Shown here piece by piece: positions 1 through 11,853 of a stretch of DNA of 64,000 bases. The number at the start of each line of letters is the position of its first letter. The first letter of the stretch is position 1. Position numbers and translations under genes: made by a program. The notes under the pieces were generated by a model, which saw nothing but the letters and a program-made list of their open reading frames with translations, made no database searches and was not told the DNA's origin. This stretch comes from Oenanthe sinensis (Eukaryota; Streptophyta; Magnoliopsida; Apiales; Apiaceae): positions 41,680,501-41,744,500 of the forward strand of contig CM053794.1 in assembly GCA_028671895.1 (NCBI GenBank), read 5' to 3'.

Positions 1-845
1 ACATTCAGTTACTCCTCCTCAACGGATCAGCCTAAATAAAATACTATAAAATATGGACAACAATGTTTTCCTTTTTAGAATGGCACTAGTATGGTACAGA
101 GAACTGAATAGAATAATTGGTTGCTTATATATCAGTGACACACTGAGTCACTGACACCTGGTGCAGCAAATAAAAAATTAGCAATAGTTAAACATATGTG
201 GGTGACCTCATATTAAATTTTACAACTCTGGTTACTTCCCTTTCCATAATTTACCTTCTCTTTTGTTGGAAGATTACAGATGCTTAAAGTTATTGTAGGC
301 AAGTTATCATAATTTACATCACATAAGCAATTTTGAAAAAATGGCAACTAATGAAACATGTTCAGGTCCCTCACTAATGGAATATAGGGAAGGTGGATAT
401 TTGTTAAAACTAAATGATGTGTATCACTATATGTGAGACATAATAACATTAGAAGTTGAACTTTAAAATATTTTAGTTATTAGTAAAGTTGTCAGTTAGT
501 TCTAAAACACCCTGCACCAACAAGAGGACTTGTAAGGATTTCAAATAAAGAATAACATATGTAGAACAAGCCTCAAGCTTGAGACATGGATTCATTTAGT
601 TCTGGTAAACCACACACCACAAAAGACGAGGTAAAAGACAAGAAAGTACCACGTCCTCAGAGCCAAAGATATATCATCAATGCCCAAAATAACTTAATGA
701 TAGAGCATGTCGAGAACTAGTATACAGCGATACTAAAACATGGTGTAAGTGTAACCTATACAAATAGCTTAATAGAACCGATATTAGATAAGAAATTGGG
801 TACATATGATGCCTGATCTCAGGCTGCAATATGTCAGAGACTTGC
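1..845. other. No exon recognised; probably ALG2 intron 6
   Basis: This stretch lies downstream of the last ALG2 exon I can recognise. I see no later ALG2 exon (the remaining glycosyltransferase core and the UDP/GDP-sugar-binding E-x7-E region) on the minus strand here. It therefore reads as a long intron, with the rest of the gene beyond the left edge. No RNA gene or repeat was recognised. Confidence 0.4.
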
Positions 846-3209
846 CTGCAATGGTCAAGGTAGCATCAGCCAAATTATGACCTTGAAGAACATTTGTTTC
901 GTCTTTGCAAAGCATTGAGAATGCCAAAATAGCCAAGTCTATGTTCTTTTTCCTTTCAAATCGATTGATGGAAAGAAAATTCAGCCTGAAAAAAGTTAGC
1001 AAGTAAATTTCACTTGCAACTTCAAAAAGACAGGGTTGCTTAAACAAGAGCATAATTTTTTCAATTTCTAAATATCCATAGAACTTGAATACACCAGGAA
1101 GAGAAAAAATTATTGTTACTTGAATGCATCAGGTCCATTAAACTGTTCCACATTTACTGCTGGATAAAGCACAGCTGGGCTAATTGCTTGTGAATCAAGG
1201 TGTTTAAATGTCTTCGCAAAAGTTGTTGCAGTAAACTTGCTGTTAACCAGAATTAAATCTGCCATTCCTATACTTTCACCATAAATTGCATAAGAAAATA
1301 TATGTTGCAAATAGCATTTAAATAGGAGATTATTCTCAAGGGGGAAGCAGCCAACAAAATGTATTAGACCTGTTGTTACTTCTTCTACGAAGTCTATAGG
1401 CTTCCGATATACCCTCCTAAGGGAAGTTGTATGTTGAGCCAACAACAAATCAGGAAAGTGGCAATAAAATGCAACCTGTATAGGTGATAGATAGATAATA
1501 TGAGCAACTCCAATACCATGAACTCTTCACACTTTACATCATTAAATTTAATAATTTTACATTAATCATATTCCATTATATAATTTTTTTTCAAATAATC
1601 CACTTAATACAAACAATGGAATTGATAAATAGAAAAGTAATCATATTCCATTATATAAATGTAAAAGTAACTTATCATCATACATAAAAAATTACCTTTG
1701 AAGACCTCTTCAACTTCATTAGTGGGATAACTACAGAGACCTGATCGACAAGTACGACGTCAAAGGATTTCCACATAAATAACATACAGAGGGCAACAAA
1801 TATACAGCGAAGATATGCACATAATGCATGAAAATGCTGGAAGATATGCCGGGGCAGGAAAGAACCATACACTGTAACTGGAAAAGTACCTGGACAAAAT
1901 TTCGTATACAGCCGGATCAGAATTTGATAGATTATGTAGAAGCGGGCGATTAGCCAATTATATTGCAATGTGAAATAAAACTATTAGACATTTTATATTT
2001 CTCACCATTAAGAGTTTCCTCAAAACATCGGTTTTTATCATGGTGTGCTGTAAAAATATGTACATTATGCCCACGGGATGCAAGTTCAACAGCAGCGTCA
2101 ACAATTAACCTCTCAGCTCCACCTACTCATCATCAAGTCATGGCATAGTAAGTTAGAAACAGACCTTGTGCTAAGGGAGTAATTACACGTGATAAAAAAG
2201 TAACTATAAAACAGTAACAGAAAAATGGTATAAGCAGCAATCAACTCTGGATTCTCAAAATCAAATAGAGCACATTATTGTGTAGGTTGTATTTGGCAGT
2301 GTGTATATTCCATTCCATGAGAAGCAGGTTTTTATTCACTTCAAGTGTCTTTCATTGTATAAAGAAAGGATGAACATGTTCTAATCTTCAAATCCTTGTA
2401 TTTGTATAACAAGAGGACAAACACATGTCTAGATTTTTTGTAGGTAAGTTGGGGCTGGGGTATTAAAAAATATTAACACCAACTTTATACTGATGAGTGA
2501 AGCAATATAAACCCACGACCCATTATTTGCACAGTTAATTTCTGCAAAGTTCTGCTTATTATGATTTTATAGAGGTGAAGCAGTGAACACATGACTACTT
2601 ATTTGTATTGACTTTTTTAATTCTAGAGATTCAATTTCAAGTATCGATTAGGTAAATTTTCTTCCAACTGCATAATTGAATTGGAAAAAATCCACTACTT
2701 GTCAAATTAACTCTTGCTTTAATTATTGCGTCTGCCTAACTGCTACCGCTGAATCGTGTTTGAGCCCCCAGCCCCGGTTTCGCCACCGTCTCCATCCTTC
2801 AACTATCTAAATCTATCGTAATTCATCTCTTACGAATCTCCTACCAATTTCTTCTATATCCTCCTCTACTTATACAATTCAAGTGCATAAAAAAAGTCAA
2901 TAATGGAATTCCAATTCATCAGAATGCGCAAAAAAATTCATAGTCTGTAATTCATCGCTTACTGTACAAGACATAATATCATCTTACAAGTTATTAATAT
3001 TCATTTGAACTTAAAACTAATAAGGTAAAATTATAGAAACCATCACTGATCCTCCATTTAAGGACAAAGCAATCAAGAATTATCAGTTAAATATATTACA
3101 TACAACATACATATAAAAATAAATTGAAGAAGAGAGAGTTATTAGTACCTATACCAAGATCGGGATGTATGATCCCAATGTTCAACTTTAACCCACTCTT
3201 GTCCTCCAT
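846..3209 (-). CDS. ALG2: Alpha-1,3/1,6-mannosyltransferase ALG2, 5' part (gene continues off the left edge)
   Basis: ALG2 is the GT4 enzyme that adds the second and third mannoses to the dolichol-linked N-glycan precursor on the cytosolic face of the ER. Six exons join in frame: 3209-3149, 2122-2006, 1889-1696, 1475-1370, 1267-1120 and 985-846, giving 255 codons plus one base. The first exon starts MEDKSG and leads into IIHPDLGIGGAERLVVD-like sequence typical of ALG2. Later come HFPDLLLAQHTT, RKPIDFVEEVTTG, ADLILVNSKFTA, PAVLYPAVNVEQF and NFLSINRFERKKN, all family signatures in the expected order. All introns are GT-AG except the last, which appears to use a GC donor (AG|GCAAGT). The C-terminal half of a roughly 400-residue enzyme is missing only because the window ends. 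No frameshift or stop is seen in the visible part. The start ATG is the only one preceding the conserved N-terminal strand. Confidence 0.92.
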
Positions 3210-3378
3210 CTCACTCCCTCTTTCTTAAAAATCAGTTTGTGTTTTTGTACGATGTAAACACCTTAGTCAAAGGTTGCTTTTTCCTGAAACGACGTAGTTT
3301 AAAAATTAAAGATAACTTTTCTCTTTTCTACCGTGAAATTAATCAATCAATATATCTTAATTCCTGTTAGCCAAGAAA

Positions 3379-3795
3379 GGGTGTTGGTCCTGTATGTCAT
3401 AATTTGGGGAGAAAATATCCTAAATGGCACACCAAAAAAAAAAAGTCCTAAATAACACTCCAAAAAGCTACATCGTGTAGAGTTTTGAAGGGAAAAAAAT
3501 TCTCCCTGAAACGCTACTTTAAGTTGCGTTTTTTAGCCTAGAACCCAAGATAAAGTAGCGTTTTTCCCCAAAAAAATTATAAAAAAAAATTAAAAAATGC
3601 AAAACACTACACGAAGTAGCGTTTTTCCCCGAAAAAATTAAAAAAAAGTGCAAAACGCTACATGAAGTAGCGTTTTCACTCCTTTTCCTGCACGTCACAC
3701 TATGTAGCGTTTTGGAGTGCTATTTAGGGCCATTATTACGAGTTGTGTCATTTAAGACATTTTCCCCCAAATTGTGACATATAGAGCCTTTTCTC
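3379..3795. mobile_element. Mutator-like MITE, copy 1, 9-bp target-site duplication
   Basis: A 417-bp insertion is flanked by the direct repeat gccaagaaa (3370-3378 and 3796-3804). The ends form an imperfect inverted repeat of about 45 bp: ggtcctgtatgtcataattt at the left matches the complement of the right end near 3750-3790. The duplicate at about 4092-4100 has a single uninterrupted gcgaagaaa, which shows the empty site. The interior is a run of short palindromic motifs built on gtagcgtttt and aaaacgctac. There is no coding capacity. A 9-bp duplication with long degenerate inverted repeats fits a Mutator-derived MITE, but the family is inferred. Confidence 0.8.
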
Positions 3796-4286
3796 GCCAA
3801 GAAAACAGTAATTTTACCTTTTTACAGGTTCCACTCTTTGTATTTTTTCAATTATTAGGGACAAATCAGTAACTTCCGCATTAAATTCGAATTAATGGGC
3901 CTCTTACCCAACCCAATTCAGGAAAAATATAAAATCCTACGTTAATGATATCATCCCAGCAACTATGCAACAAACTGATTTTCTTTTTCATTGTACTTTC
4001 AAACTCAAGCGATAATCATGGGCTTTAACATCGTTAATTGATTCTTCGTTAAAACAATGGAGTTTGAAACATCAATATATCTTAATTCCTGTTAGCGAAG
4101 AAAACAATAATTTTACCTTTTTACAGGTTCCACTCTTTGTATTTTTCCAATTATTAGGGACTGACTTTCATTTTAAATTCAGATTAATGGGCCTCTTACC
4201 CAGCCCAATTGAGGAAAATTTTAAAATCCTACACAACGAACTGATTTTCTTTTTCATTGTACTTTCAAACTCAAGCGGCTTTAACA

Positions 4287-4718
4287 GAGAAATGGCCCTA
4301 TATGTCATAAATTGGATGTAAAATGTCCAAAATGGCACTACTCATAAAAATGGCCCTAAATGTCACTTCAAGACTCAACATAGTGTAACGTTTTTGTTCT
4401 TTTGATTTTGAATGCAAAACGCCACTTAGTGTCACGTTTTTCACAAATATTTTTTTAAAAAATATGTACAAAACTCAACTTAAAGTAGCGTTTTTGCTCT
4501 AAAACTCTACTTCATCTTGCGTCTTGCCCTAAAACTCTACTTCATCTTGCGTTTTGAACTTTAAAAATTTAACAAAAAAAAATAAATTGCTTGAGACGCG
4601 ACACGATATAGCGTTTTATGAAAACTTAACTTGTTTTGGAGTGACATTTTGGGCCATTTCTCCGAACTGTGCCATTTTAAACATTTATTTTTGTAAAAGT
4701 GACACATAGGGTCATTCC
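4287..4718. mobile_element. Mutator-like MITE, copy 2, same family
   Basis: This insertion of about 432 bp has ends related to those of the copy at 3379-3795: ggccctatatgtcataaatt at the left, and the complement of the 4670-4715 region at the right. The flanks gctttaaca (4278-4286) and ccgttaaca (4719-4727) match at 7 of 9 bases and correspond to an uninterrupted gctttaaca at 4022-4030 in the other duplicate. The interior again contains gtagcgttttt-type motifs, less regular than in copy 1. It is non-coding. Confidence 0.75.
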
Positions 4719-4753
4719 CCGTTAACATCGTTAATTGATTCTTCATTAAAACA

Positions 4754-6540
4754 TGGGCTTATGTTTACTCTTGGATTTGAGATACAGAGTTCATGCAGTT
4801 CCGGACAATAATTTCAGGTCTGGCTTCTCCAATTTGCTTGAAGGTACTTCTTGATCGTGTGCAAAAGTAGTATTGTTTTATGTTTACTGATTTGATGAAA
4901 TTGATCGTTCATACAGGGTTCATGCAGTTCCTGATAATCAACCAAAGTAGTAGCCTGTGCCTAATTACAGATCTCTACAGTAGCGTTTCTAAAAGTTTTT
5001 TATTTAATTCCATAATCGATCATGTGTAATATTATTAGCAAACAACTTAACTATTATCATATAATGGTAGGCTTGATAAATGGCGGTGCATTCATATTTA
5101 GTTCATTATATTATTGTAGACATCGATGATATGACACAACCCTCTGCGTTGAAAGAGAATAATTCACGATTCTTGCATATGACCAACCAAAATTCACATT
5201 GTTCAATGTTTACTACCAACCAGAACTCACATTGCTCAGGTTTTACTAAAGAGAATAATAATCCCAATGTTGTAAAAACACAATTATTTGTTATAGGTGA
5301 GTACAAGGTGATTCTATGTCCTTTTTTTCATTTGTAATGCATTGATCTTATGGTACACATTAAGATGATCTGCATTGTTTTATAATATTGGTCCACGGAC
5401 ATCTCATGCTAAGGAATTCAGGAGTAAAATACTAACCCCAACATACACGGATTAGTGCTAAATATTGGTCCAGGGAAATCTCAGTCTTTCATACGCCAAC
5501 GCATCTGTAAAAGTTCAGAAACAGCAAGAACAAAAGATCAACAATGCTGCATTACTGTATTTGTGCCAGATCCGGGAAAACTTGGTGTGGAACCCCCAGG
5601 TGAATTACTATGTCTTAATATAGAATTTAGTGCTTATGTGTGGAAGTTTGATTTCTCCCTTTAAAATTATTTTACTAACTAATGCACCTTCAATCTTTGC
5701 GGCTTGGTATCCAGCTACTTCAAGTTAGTATTTCAGCCGTCATTTTACTAAAAGCAATTTACCTAAATGTAACCAGGACTTCGTGGATACCTACAAGTTT
5801 GTTTTTTTATAAAGACCAGGAGTCTAACCAAGGCTATGTGCCTTCTGATGCATTCAAAACTAAATAAAGAACAAACGGAAACATACAATGTTGTTTTGGA
5901 GGCTATTCACCACAAACACGGTAGATTATTTCCATGGTTTTCCATTTAATTAACCCATTACACGGTAGATCATGGTTGGGTAACCCATTAACCCATATTA
6001 TTAAGAAAATATTTACTAAAATATCCAAAAAATAGGAATAAAAGTGGAATTCCTTTTAAAAAATGACCAAGGATGCATTGTTTGCAATTAAGATGAACAG
6101 GAAGACCTACCTACTTAATGTCTTAGAATATTGTTCTGTTTTTTCTTTGCAGAGTGGATCTTCAACCCCTACTACAAGCTTGGAGCTACCCTCTCCCTCA
6201 GCCTCTGTCGAGTCCCAAAAGGTTATTTACCTTCCCATTCTAATTAGTAGTGTGTGCGTGTTTTGTGTATATCATGTAAGTTTGCTGTTGTAGGATATGT
6301 ATCTAGCATGCATTTGTGATAAATCAGTTTGAACAAGCATTTGTGATAATAAGCAATTCATTTTGTTTAGGTTTGTATTTGTCACTGATCAAGAATTCAA
6401 CTATTGTTAATGGAGTCCAGATTTGTAAATGTTATTTGGAAAACTTTGCAGCAACTGTGATGGAGGATTATATGGATACTCCTTTAGATGGTCTCATGTG
6501 TGCATATAGTTAAGTTTCAGGTGGCAGCTCAATATAGAGC
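4754..6540. other. Unassigned region with short open frames only
   Basis: Several plus-strand frames of 60-85 codons occur (for example 5080-5337, 5455-5664 and 5682-5867), one containing the repeated peptide NQNSHC. None matches a family I recognise and none connects to another through obvious splice sites. The phrase gttcatgcagttcc occurs twice (4791 and 4919). Because broken gene fragments follow immediately downstream, this may be more captured or decayed sequence. Confidence 0.35.
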
Positions 6541-6831
6541 AGAAATGAGAAGAAGAGTGGCAAAGCAGTGTTGAACCATGGTATGAAATAACAGTTATAT
6601 GTTAGTAAGGGTCGGTATTAAAAGAATAAAAAAATGTAAGTTTTTGTTTACCTATAATTGACCATGTAAAGTTTTCTTGCTAATTGGTAAATATATTAAA
6701 ATTGGAGAAGCTAAGATCGAAGATTTGATCTCTCAGTTGCAAACACAGGGGTGTCGTGTAACAATGTTGTCAAGGCTCTCAAGACTAATGATGGTGACAT
6801 AGTTAGCGCTATTATGGAACTCACTACCTAA
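6541..6831 (+). pseudogene. NAC-alpha (nascent polypeptide-associated complex alpha) pseudogene fragment
   Basis: NAC-alpha binds nascent chains at the ribosome exit. Here only broken pieces remain. 6541-6588 reads RNEKKSGKAVLNHGMK, which parallels the family's SEKKSRKAMLKLGMK, and is followed at once by a stop. About 6698-6748 reads GEAKIEDLISQLQTQ, the characteristic stretch after the NAC domain. About 6750-6831, in a different frame, reads VVKALKTNDGDIVSAIMELTT then TAA, the C-terminal UBA end. Between the last two pieces the linker is deleted. There are at least two frame changes and several stops, and no introns between parts that are normally split, so this looks like a retrocopy or a captured fragment. 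Confidence 0.8.
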
Positions 6832-7071
6832 GTCGGATTTTGGCATTTCTTGAAGCAACAAGTCTCCGAGGATGGCTTCTAAATTTACGAAACCGTCACA
6901 TTATTATTAATTATTGTTACATGGTTAAGTTTTGCTTTTTTATGTTTGTTGTATTCTCAACCAAGAAGGCTTATTTTGCATTTCAGATTTATCATCCTTT
7001 GTATTCATTCACAGATATTTTAAAATTCAAAAGTATTAGAGTGTCCTTTGACGATTGTAGAATTTGACCAA

Positions 7072-7215
7072 ATTTCAGCTAAAAAACATGTGTCCTCCAG
7101 CCTGAATTCTGCCTCTCCTCTATTTTATCCCTCGGCTTCATCGAATAAAGAAATCAGCTTGACACAGGAGAGGAAAGTTCCACCTGCACCACTCCACCGG
7201 AACCTGGAGTCAGCA
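7072..7215 (+). pseudogene. Possible MLN51/Barentsz-like gene fragment
   Basis: An open stretch reads SSLNSASPLFYPSASSNKEI and continues into a Ser/Thr/Pro-rich segment. This phrase recalls the C-terminal low-complexity part of plant MLN51/CASC3-like exon-junction-complex proteins, but the match is from memory and short. No start, domain or splice-connected exon is present. It lies between the NAC-alpha and UDP-glycosyltransferase fragments in the same orientation, so a captured fragment is more likely than a gene. Confidence 0.3.
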
Positions 7216-7273
7216 CTCTTGGTGTCCATATGGCAGAGTTCGTCAATTCTTAAATTACGTTCCGGGTGGCATT

Positions 7274-7575
7274 AAAACTATGTCTATGACCCTATGCATA
7301 TGCAGCTCCTACCAGAAATCATGGACTCTCACAATCGTGTGATGTGGACAACATATATTACCATTTTACGCAAGGGCTTATTGAACTTCCTGTTGTTGAA
7401 AATCAAGTTTTGGTGCCTGGACTTCCAGAGTTAGAACCACTAGATATGCCATCGTTTGTTCATAATCCAGGGTCATATCCAACTACCTTGAAATTGGTGG
7501 TTGATCAGTTTTTGGATATTGGTAAAGTGGATTGGGTGCTTTGCAACACTTTTTAAAAGTTGAAAGAAGAGGTAT
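7274..7575 (+). pseudogene. UDP-glycosyltransferase (UGT74-like) fragment
   Basis: Family-1 UGTs transfer sugar from UDP-glucose to small molecules. The fragment starts with a VYDP-type piece and, after a frame change near 7330, reads SQSCDVDNIYYHFTQGLIEL, then VPGLPELEPLDMPSFV, VVDQFLDIGKVDWVLCNTF. This is the middle of the N-terminal domain, as in UGT74 proteins. At 7554-7556 a TAA replaces the aromatic residue expected after CNTF, and KLKEE follows in frame. The sugar-donor PSPG box and both termini are absent, so it cannot be functional. Confidence 0.8.
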
Positions 7576-7825
7576 GTAGTAAAAGTAGGTTATATTTTGT
7601 CAGGATTTGGATTTGCTGAAGATTGAGGTTGAAAGAACCGCACATCACGACTCCGGTATACAAGATGAAACACAGTTAAGTGTTCTAAATTAATATTTTA
7701 TCATGGTTAAATGGTACTAGTTATTAAGTTATACATGTGTTATTCATTAAGATGTACTGGATATTAATGTGAGTGAGTCGAATATTACGGTGGAGGTGGT
7801 ATGTCCTTCTAAATGCATCAATATC

Positions 7826-7886
7826 TTACCACGGCAGTAGAGTTTAACCACCAAGTTCGGGATGGATTTGTGTGGTTCCTCTACGC
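7826..7886 (-). pseudogene. Fragment of plastid 5S rRNA gene (nuclear plastid DNA)
   Basis: Read on the minus strand from 7886, the sequence begins gcgtagaggaaccacac and continues through atcccgaacttggtggttaa to ctctactgc. This matches the plastid (bacterial-type) 5S rRNA from about base 16 to base 65, with one visible mismatch, and then decays. It is unlike plant nuclear 5S rRNA. No neighbouring plastid sequence (4.5S, trnR) was recognised, so the insert is very short. Confidence 0.75.
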
Positions 7887-7889
7887 GTT

Positions 7890-10800
7890 TGTTATTGGTG
7901 ATGAACTTTATTTATATGCAATGCACAGGTTATTCAATGGATTTCCAAACATTTAAGACCCAACATTGATTCTTGCATGAATTGGCTAAATAAGCAGCAA
8001 GATCATTCAGTTGACTTTTATCTTAATTATGAATATGGATATATGTCTTTATTATATTGTTAATCATTTTTTTATTTATGAACTTTATTGAGTTGATTCT
8101 GAGCATCACTTTGTTCTCGGATCTTTTAGGATGCTTGGGAGGAGGTTGATCCAAATACTCACTTCTGAGTATCACTTTTTTTAGTTAATTCTGAGTATCA
8201 ATTCTAAGAAGATGATCACTAAGAATCTTAAAGTGCACAATAACCTAGAAGCTGCTATTGCTAAGGTCTTGGAGTATTTCGGGTGGTAAAGTCTTTAAGG
8301 ATACCTTGCAAATGGAAAACAGAGCTATAGGATAATATATTTGGGGTATGAAGAATCAAAATTCTGAGAGTAAAGTCCTTTTGGTTAATATATTTTCTAA
8401 CGTTGATCCTCACAATTTGGTGGAGTTTATGGAGACGACGGAGGAAGTTTTGTCCGCATGAAGAAGATGGCCTGACAAAAGGAGGGAACAAACATTTTGA
8501 TAGTTGGACTCTACTCCAACAAGCATATGACACTGACAATTGGGGTCATTGTATGTATTCAAGTATTTTGCTCCAGCCCGTAGGATATAGTGTGATATTT
8601 GACCAAGTAGGTGCTACATTGTAATTAATATCCTTTTTTTAATGAAATTTGCTTATAAAAAATGTATATTAATTTACACATATTTTTTAATGTTGAGAGT
8701 GTAATGTATTATATTAAAAAATCTTTATCTTATTTTAATTAGTTCAAATTTTATTATATTATATAAAATGCGATAAGGGGTTGAGAAACTTTAATTTAAT
8801 ATTATTTATAATTTTACTAACTCCCATATCTATTTAGTTGATAAAATATATTTGATTTTATATGTAGTAACATTTTTCTGCAAATCAGGTTAATGTCAAA
8901 ACACATATTATTTTTATTAAAATAATTTATAAACCTAAATTAATCACTAAATTTAATTAATACATTTATAAATAATTTGATTATGTGTAGAATCAATAAT
9001 ATTTCCCTTATAAAAAATTACAATGTTGACTTTTTTTAAAAAAAAATCAGAACAAAGAATTTTTTAGAAAGTAATGTATAATGCCGTGCAAAATATATAT
9101 ATATAGATTCTACAAATAAAAAAAAATCATTCTTTTAATTATGTCCTTTTTTGGATTATGTAAATGTTTCTTTTAAAAAATATATATGATGCAAAAATAA
9201 ATTTATTACTACGGGTTCTCCAAATAAAAAAATTCATTCTTTTTAATATATCTATTGTTTTGGGTTCTTCAAGATCTATTATATTTTGTTATGCAAATAA
9301 ATTATGTTTTACTTTAAATATTTTATTATAATTTCATTAAAAAATTAAATTATGACTTTAAAATTTAAAATTATAATTTCATTAATTTAAAATATATTGT
9401 AAAATCTTTTAATGACATCTTTTTATTATAATATAATATTAATATGAATTAATAATTAATGACGAATATTTTAAATATAACAAATATAGTACTCTGAAAT
9501 GAATAAATATTTATGATTTGTATATAATAAAATTATTTAATGACACAAAAGATAATTTTATGATATTTTTATTTTATATTATGGAAAAGATGTTCATTAA
9601 ATAAATTTACAATCATATTTTTCAATCTATAAGTTAATTTCTTAAAATGAGATTTTAGTAATTAATGTTTGTTTTAACCATGGACTTTCAATTTATTATA
9701 TAATTTATATTATATAAAATTTCAGGAGTTCTTAGAAAACTTTAAATTTTATTTATTATGAATATCTTTACCATTCACATATAATCATTTTTAATTTTTA
9801 GTTAATATCTTCTAGTTAGAAATATATTTTTATAGTGGTACATCAATTATTTTATTACAAGAACTAAATTAGTATATCAATTATTTTTCTAAATAACGTG
9901 AAACTAAAAATATTTTTTTAATTCTATATAATATCAACTATATACTTATATTTCAATATATTCATATTTTTTATATTCTAAAATATAATTTACGACCTTT
10001 TAATTTTATAAATTTTTAATAATAAACTATTTATTAGAAACAAATTTCTAAATATATTCAATTTAAAAATATAATTTTAATTATGTATAATGTTAGTATG
10101 CAACTCATACTCTGGCTACATTTCATGTGATTGTATTATAAGATATATTTTATAATATTTAATTATATAATTTGCTAGTATTTTTTATTTGTTAGTCAAA
10201 ATTTCTATTATTTTTCTACGTCTTCATATAACATAATGTTAATTTATAATATCTAAATTAAAATTTTAAGTATTTCATAGAAAGTCTAAAAGATTACAAA
10301 TATTTTTGTGCTAGAAAATATAAAATTATATTAATATATAATAATTTTAAAACAAAATTTCAAAAATAACTATACACCAACATGTGCACACCATTTATGG
10401 TGTCGTGAGAGGTGCATTCTCGATCAGACCACTAGAATCCAAGATTTTAAGTCTATCAATTGCCTCATCACAAGGATTAGCATCCAAATTTTTAACTCTA
10501 TCGATCCTCATAAATTTAAACACGTTAGTGGTTCTATACCAATTATTAACACATGTATCATATATTCACACGCTAAATAAATTAAAACAGACCTTCTAAT
10601 ACTACTTTGAAGGATTATAATTAAAGAAAAGAATAGAATAAAGATTGTTTAATCCTACCCATGAGTTAATATATCACAAGTACATGAAGCATTCTATGAG
10701 GCAGATGAATATATAATTTAAAAATTTATCGAGGGTCTTAATATGTGTAGCGTAATTTTGAATATATTACAACATTTACATTTTTTACTATATTAATTTA

Positions 10801-11326
10801 TGAAAATATCTATATGATAATAGTAATAATATATAAATAAAAATTATATTCTCATATATTACTGGCATTTACTGAAATTTAGAAAATAAAAAATTTCGTG
10901 CGAAGCATGGACATAGTACATGTCATTATATCTTATTACCACATTAAATAAAGATTGTTATCAGTTATTTTGAAGTAATTTTCTATGCATTTTTAATATA
11001 AAAATATATTTTTAATTCCATATAATGTTAACTATATACTGATACTTCAATATGTTTTGTATGATTTATATTCTAAAATATAATTTACAATCTTTTAATC
11101 CTACAATTTCTTAATAATAATAATAATCTATTTGTTAGTCAAAATTTATATCTTGTATCTCTCTTTTGTGTGATATAATGGTCAACTTATAATATCTATC
11201 TTAATTTTTAAAATATTTTACGAAAAACATAAAATATTATAAATATTTCTTTACAATAAATATTAGATTTTTAATTATATTAATATATAATCAACTATAT
11301 TTAAAAATTCCAAAAATAAATACACA
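7890..11326. other. Long AT-rich region without recognisable genes
   Basis: From 7890 to 8640 there are short coding-like stretches (for example KVLLVNIFSNVDPHNLVEF near 8370-8430) that I cannot assign and that are broken by stops. From 8640 to 11326 the DNA is strongly AT-rich, full of poly-A/poly-T tracts and stops in all frames. A 71-codon frame at 10384-10599 has no recognisable similarity. Degenerate repetition of phrases such as ttattaccacatta (near 10930 and 11350) suggests old, eroded repeats. Confidence 0.5.
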
Positions 11327-11436
11327 CGGTGTGCTTAGCAATCATTTTCTATTACCACATTAACGCAAGACAATGATCCAACGGTGTGCTTAGCAATCAT
11401 TTTCTATTACCACATTAATGCAAGACTATGATCAAT
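11327..11436. repeat. 55-bp tandem repeat, two copies
   Basis: The unit beginning cggtgtgcttagcaatcatt at 11327 is repeated from 11382 with only a few differences (for example acgcaagac versus atgcaagac). No function is apparent. Confidence 0.85.
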
Positions 11437-11851
11437 TATTTTGAATCAATTTTCTAAATATGTTAAATTTATATTTATATTTTTTATTCTATATAATGTT
11501 AAGTATATACTTACATACTTATATTTTTTACTATGGTTTATATTGTAAGATATAATTTACAAACTTTTAATTATATAATTTCTTAAAAAATTTTATTTAT
11601 TAGTCAAAAATCATTTTATGTATCACTTTTTTCGTATATTATACAATTGAAAATTTATAAATATCTATTTTTTAAAAAAATTAAAGAAAATTTAAAAATA
11701 TTATAAAAAATTTATATAATATCAAGTATATACTACTATTCCAATATATTTTGTAAAATTTTATATGATGTGAATTATATATTAATATTCCAATACTTGA
11801 ATCATTTTTTTAATTTTCAAATATTATTAAACGTGTAGTTTATTATAAAAA

Positions 11852-11853
<2 letters not shown>

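Larger units (their letters stand above)
3346..4753. repeat. Local tandem duplication, two copies, each carrying its own MITE
   Basis: Copy 1 spans about 3346-4056 and copy 2 about 4071-4753. Both begin with atcaatatatcttaattcct. They share the lttttacctttttacaggttcc-type block, the gggcctcttaccc block, the aactgattttctttttcattg block and the ttaacatcgttaattgattctt end. Without the MITEs each unit is roughly 270-300 bp. The copies differ by scattered substitutions and small indels. The insertion in each copy is absent from the other, so each copy preserves the other's empty site. No coding function is apparent. Confidence 0.85.

Noticed and set aside
10888..10925. ttcgtgcgaagcatgg as a Helitron 3' end
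   Set aside because: Recalls Helitron termini, but there is no proper hairpin followed by CTRR and no matching 5' TC end.
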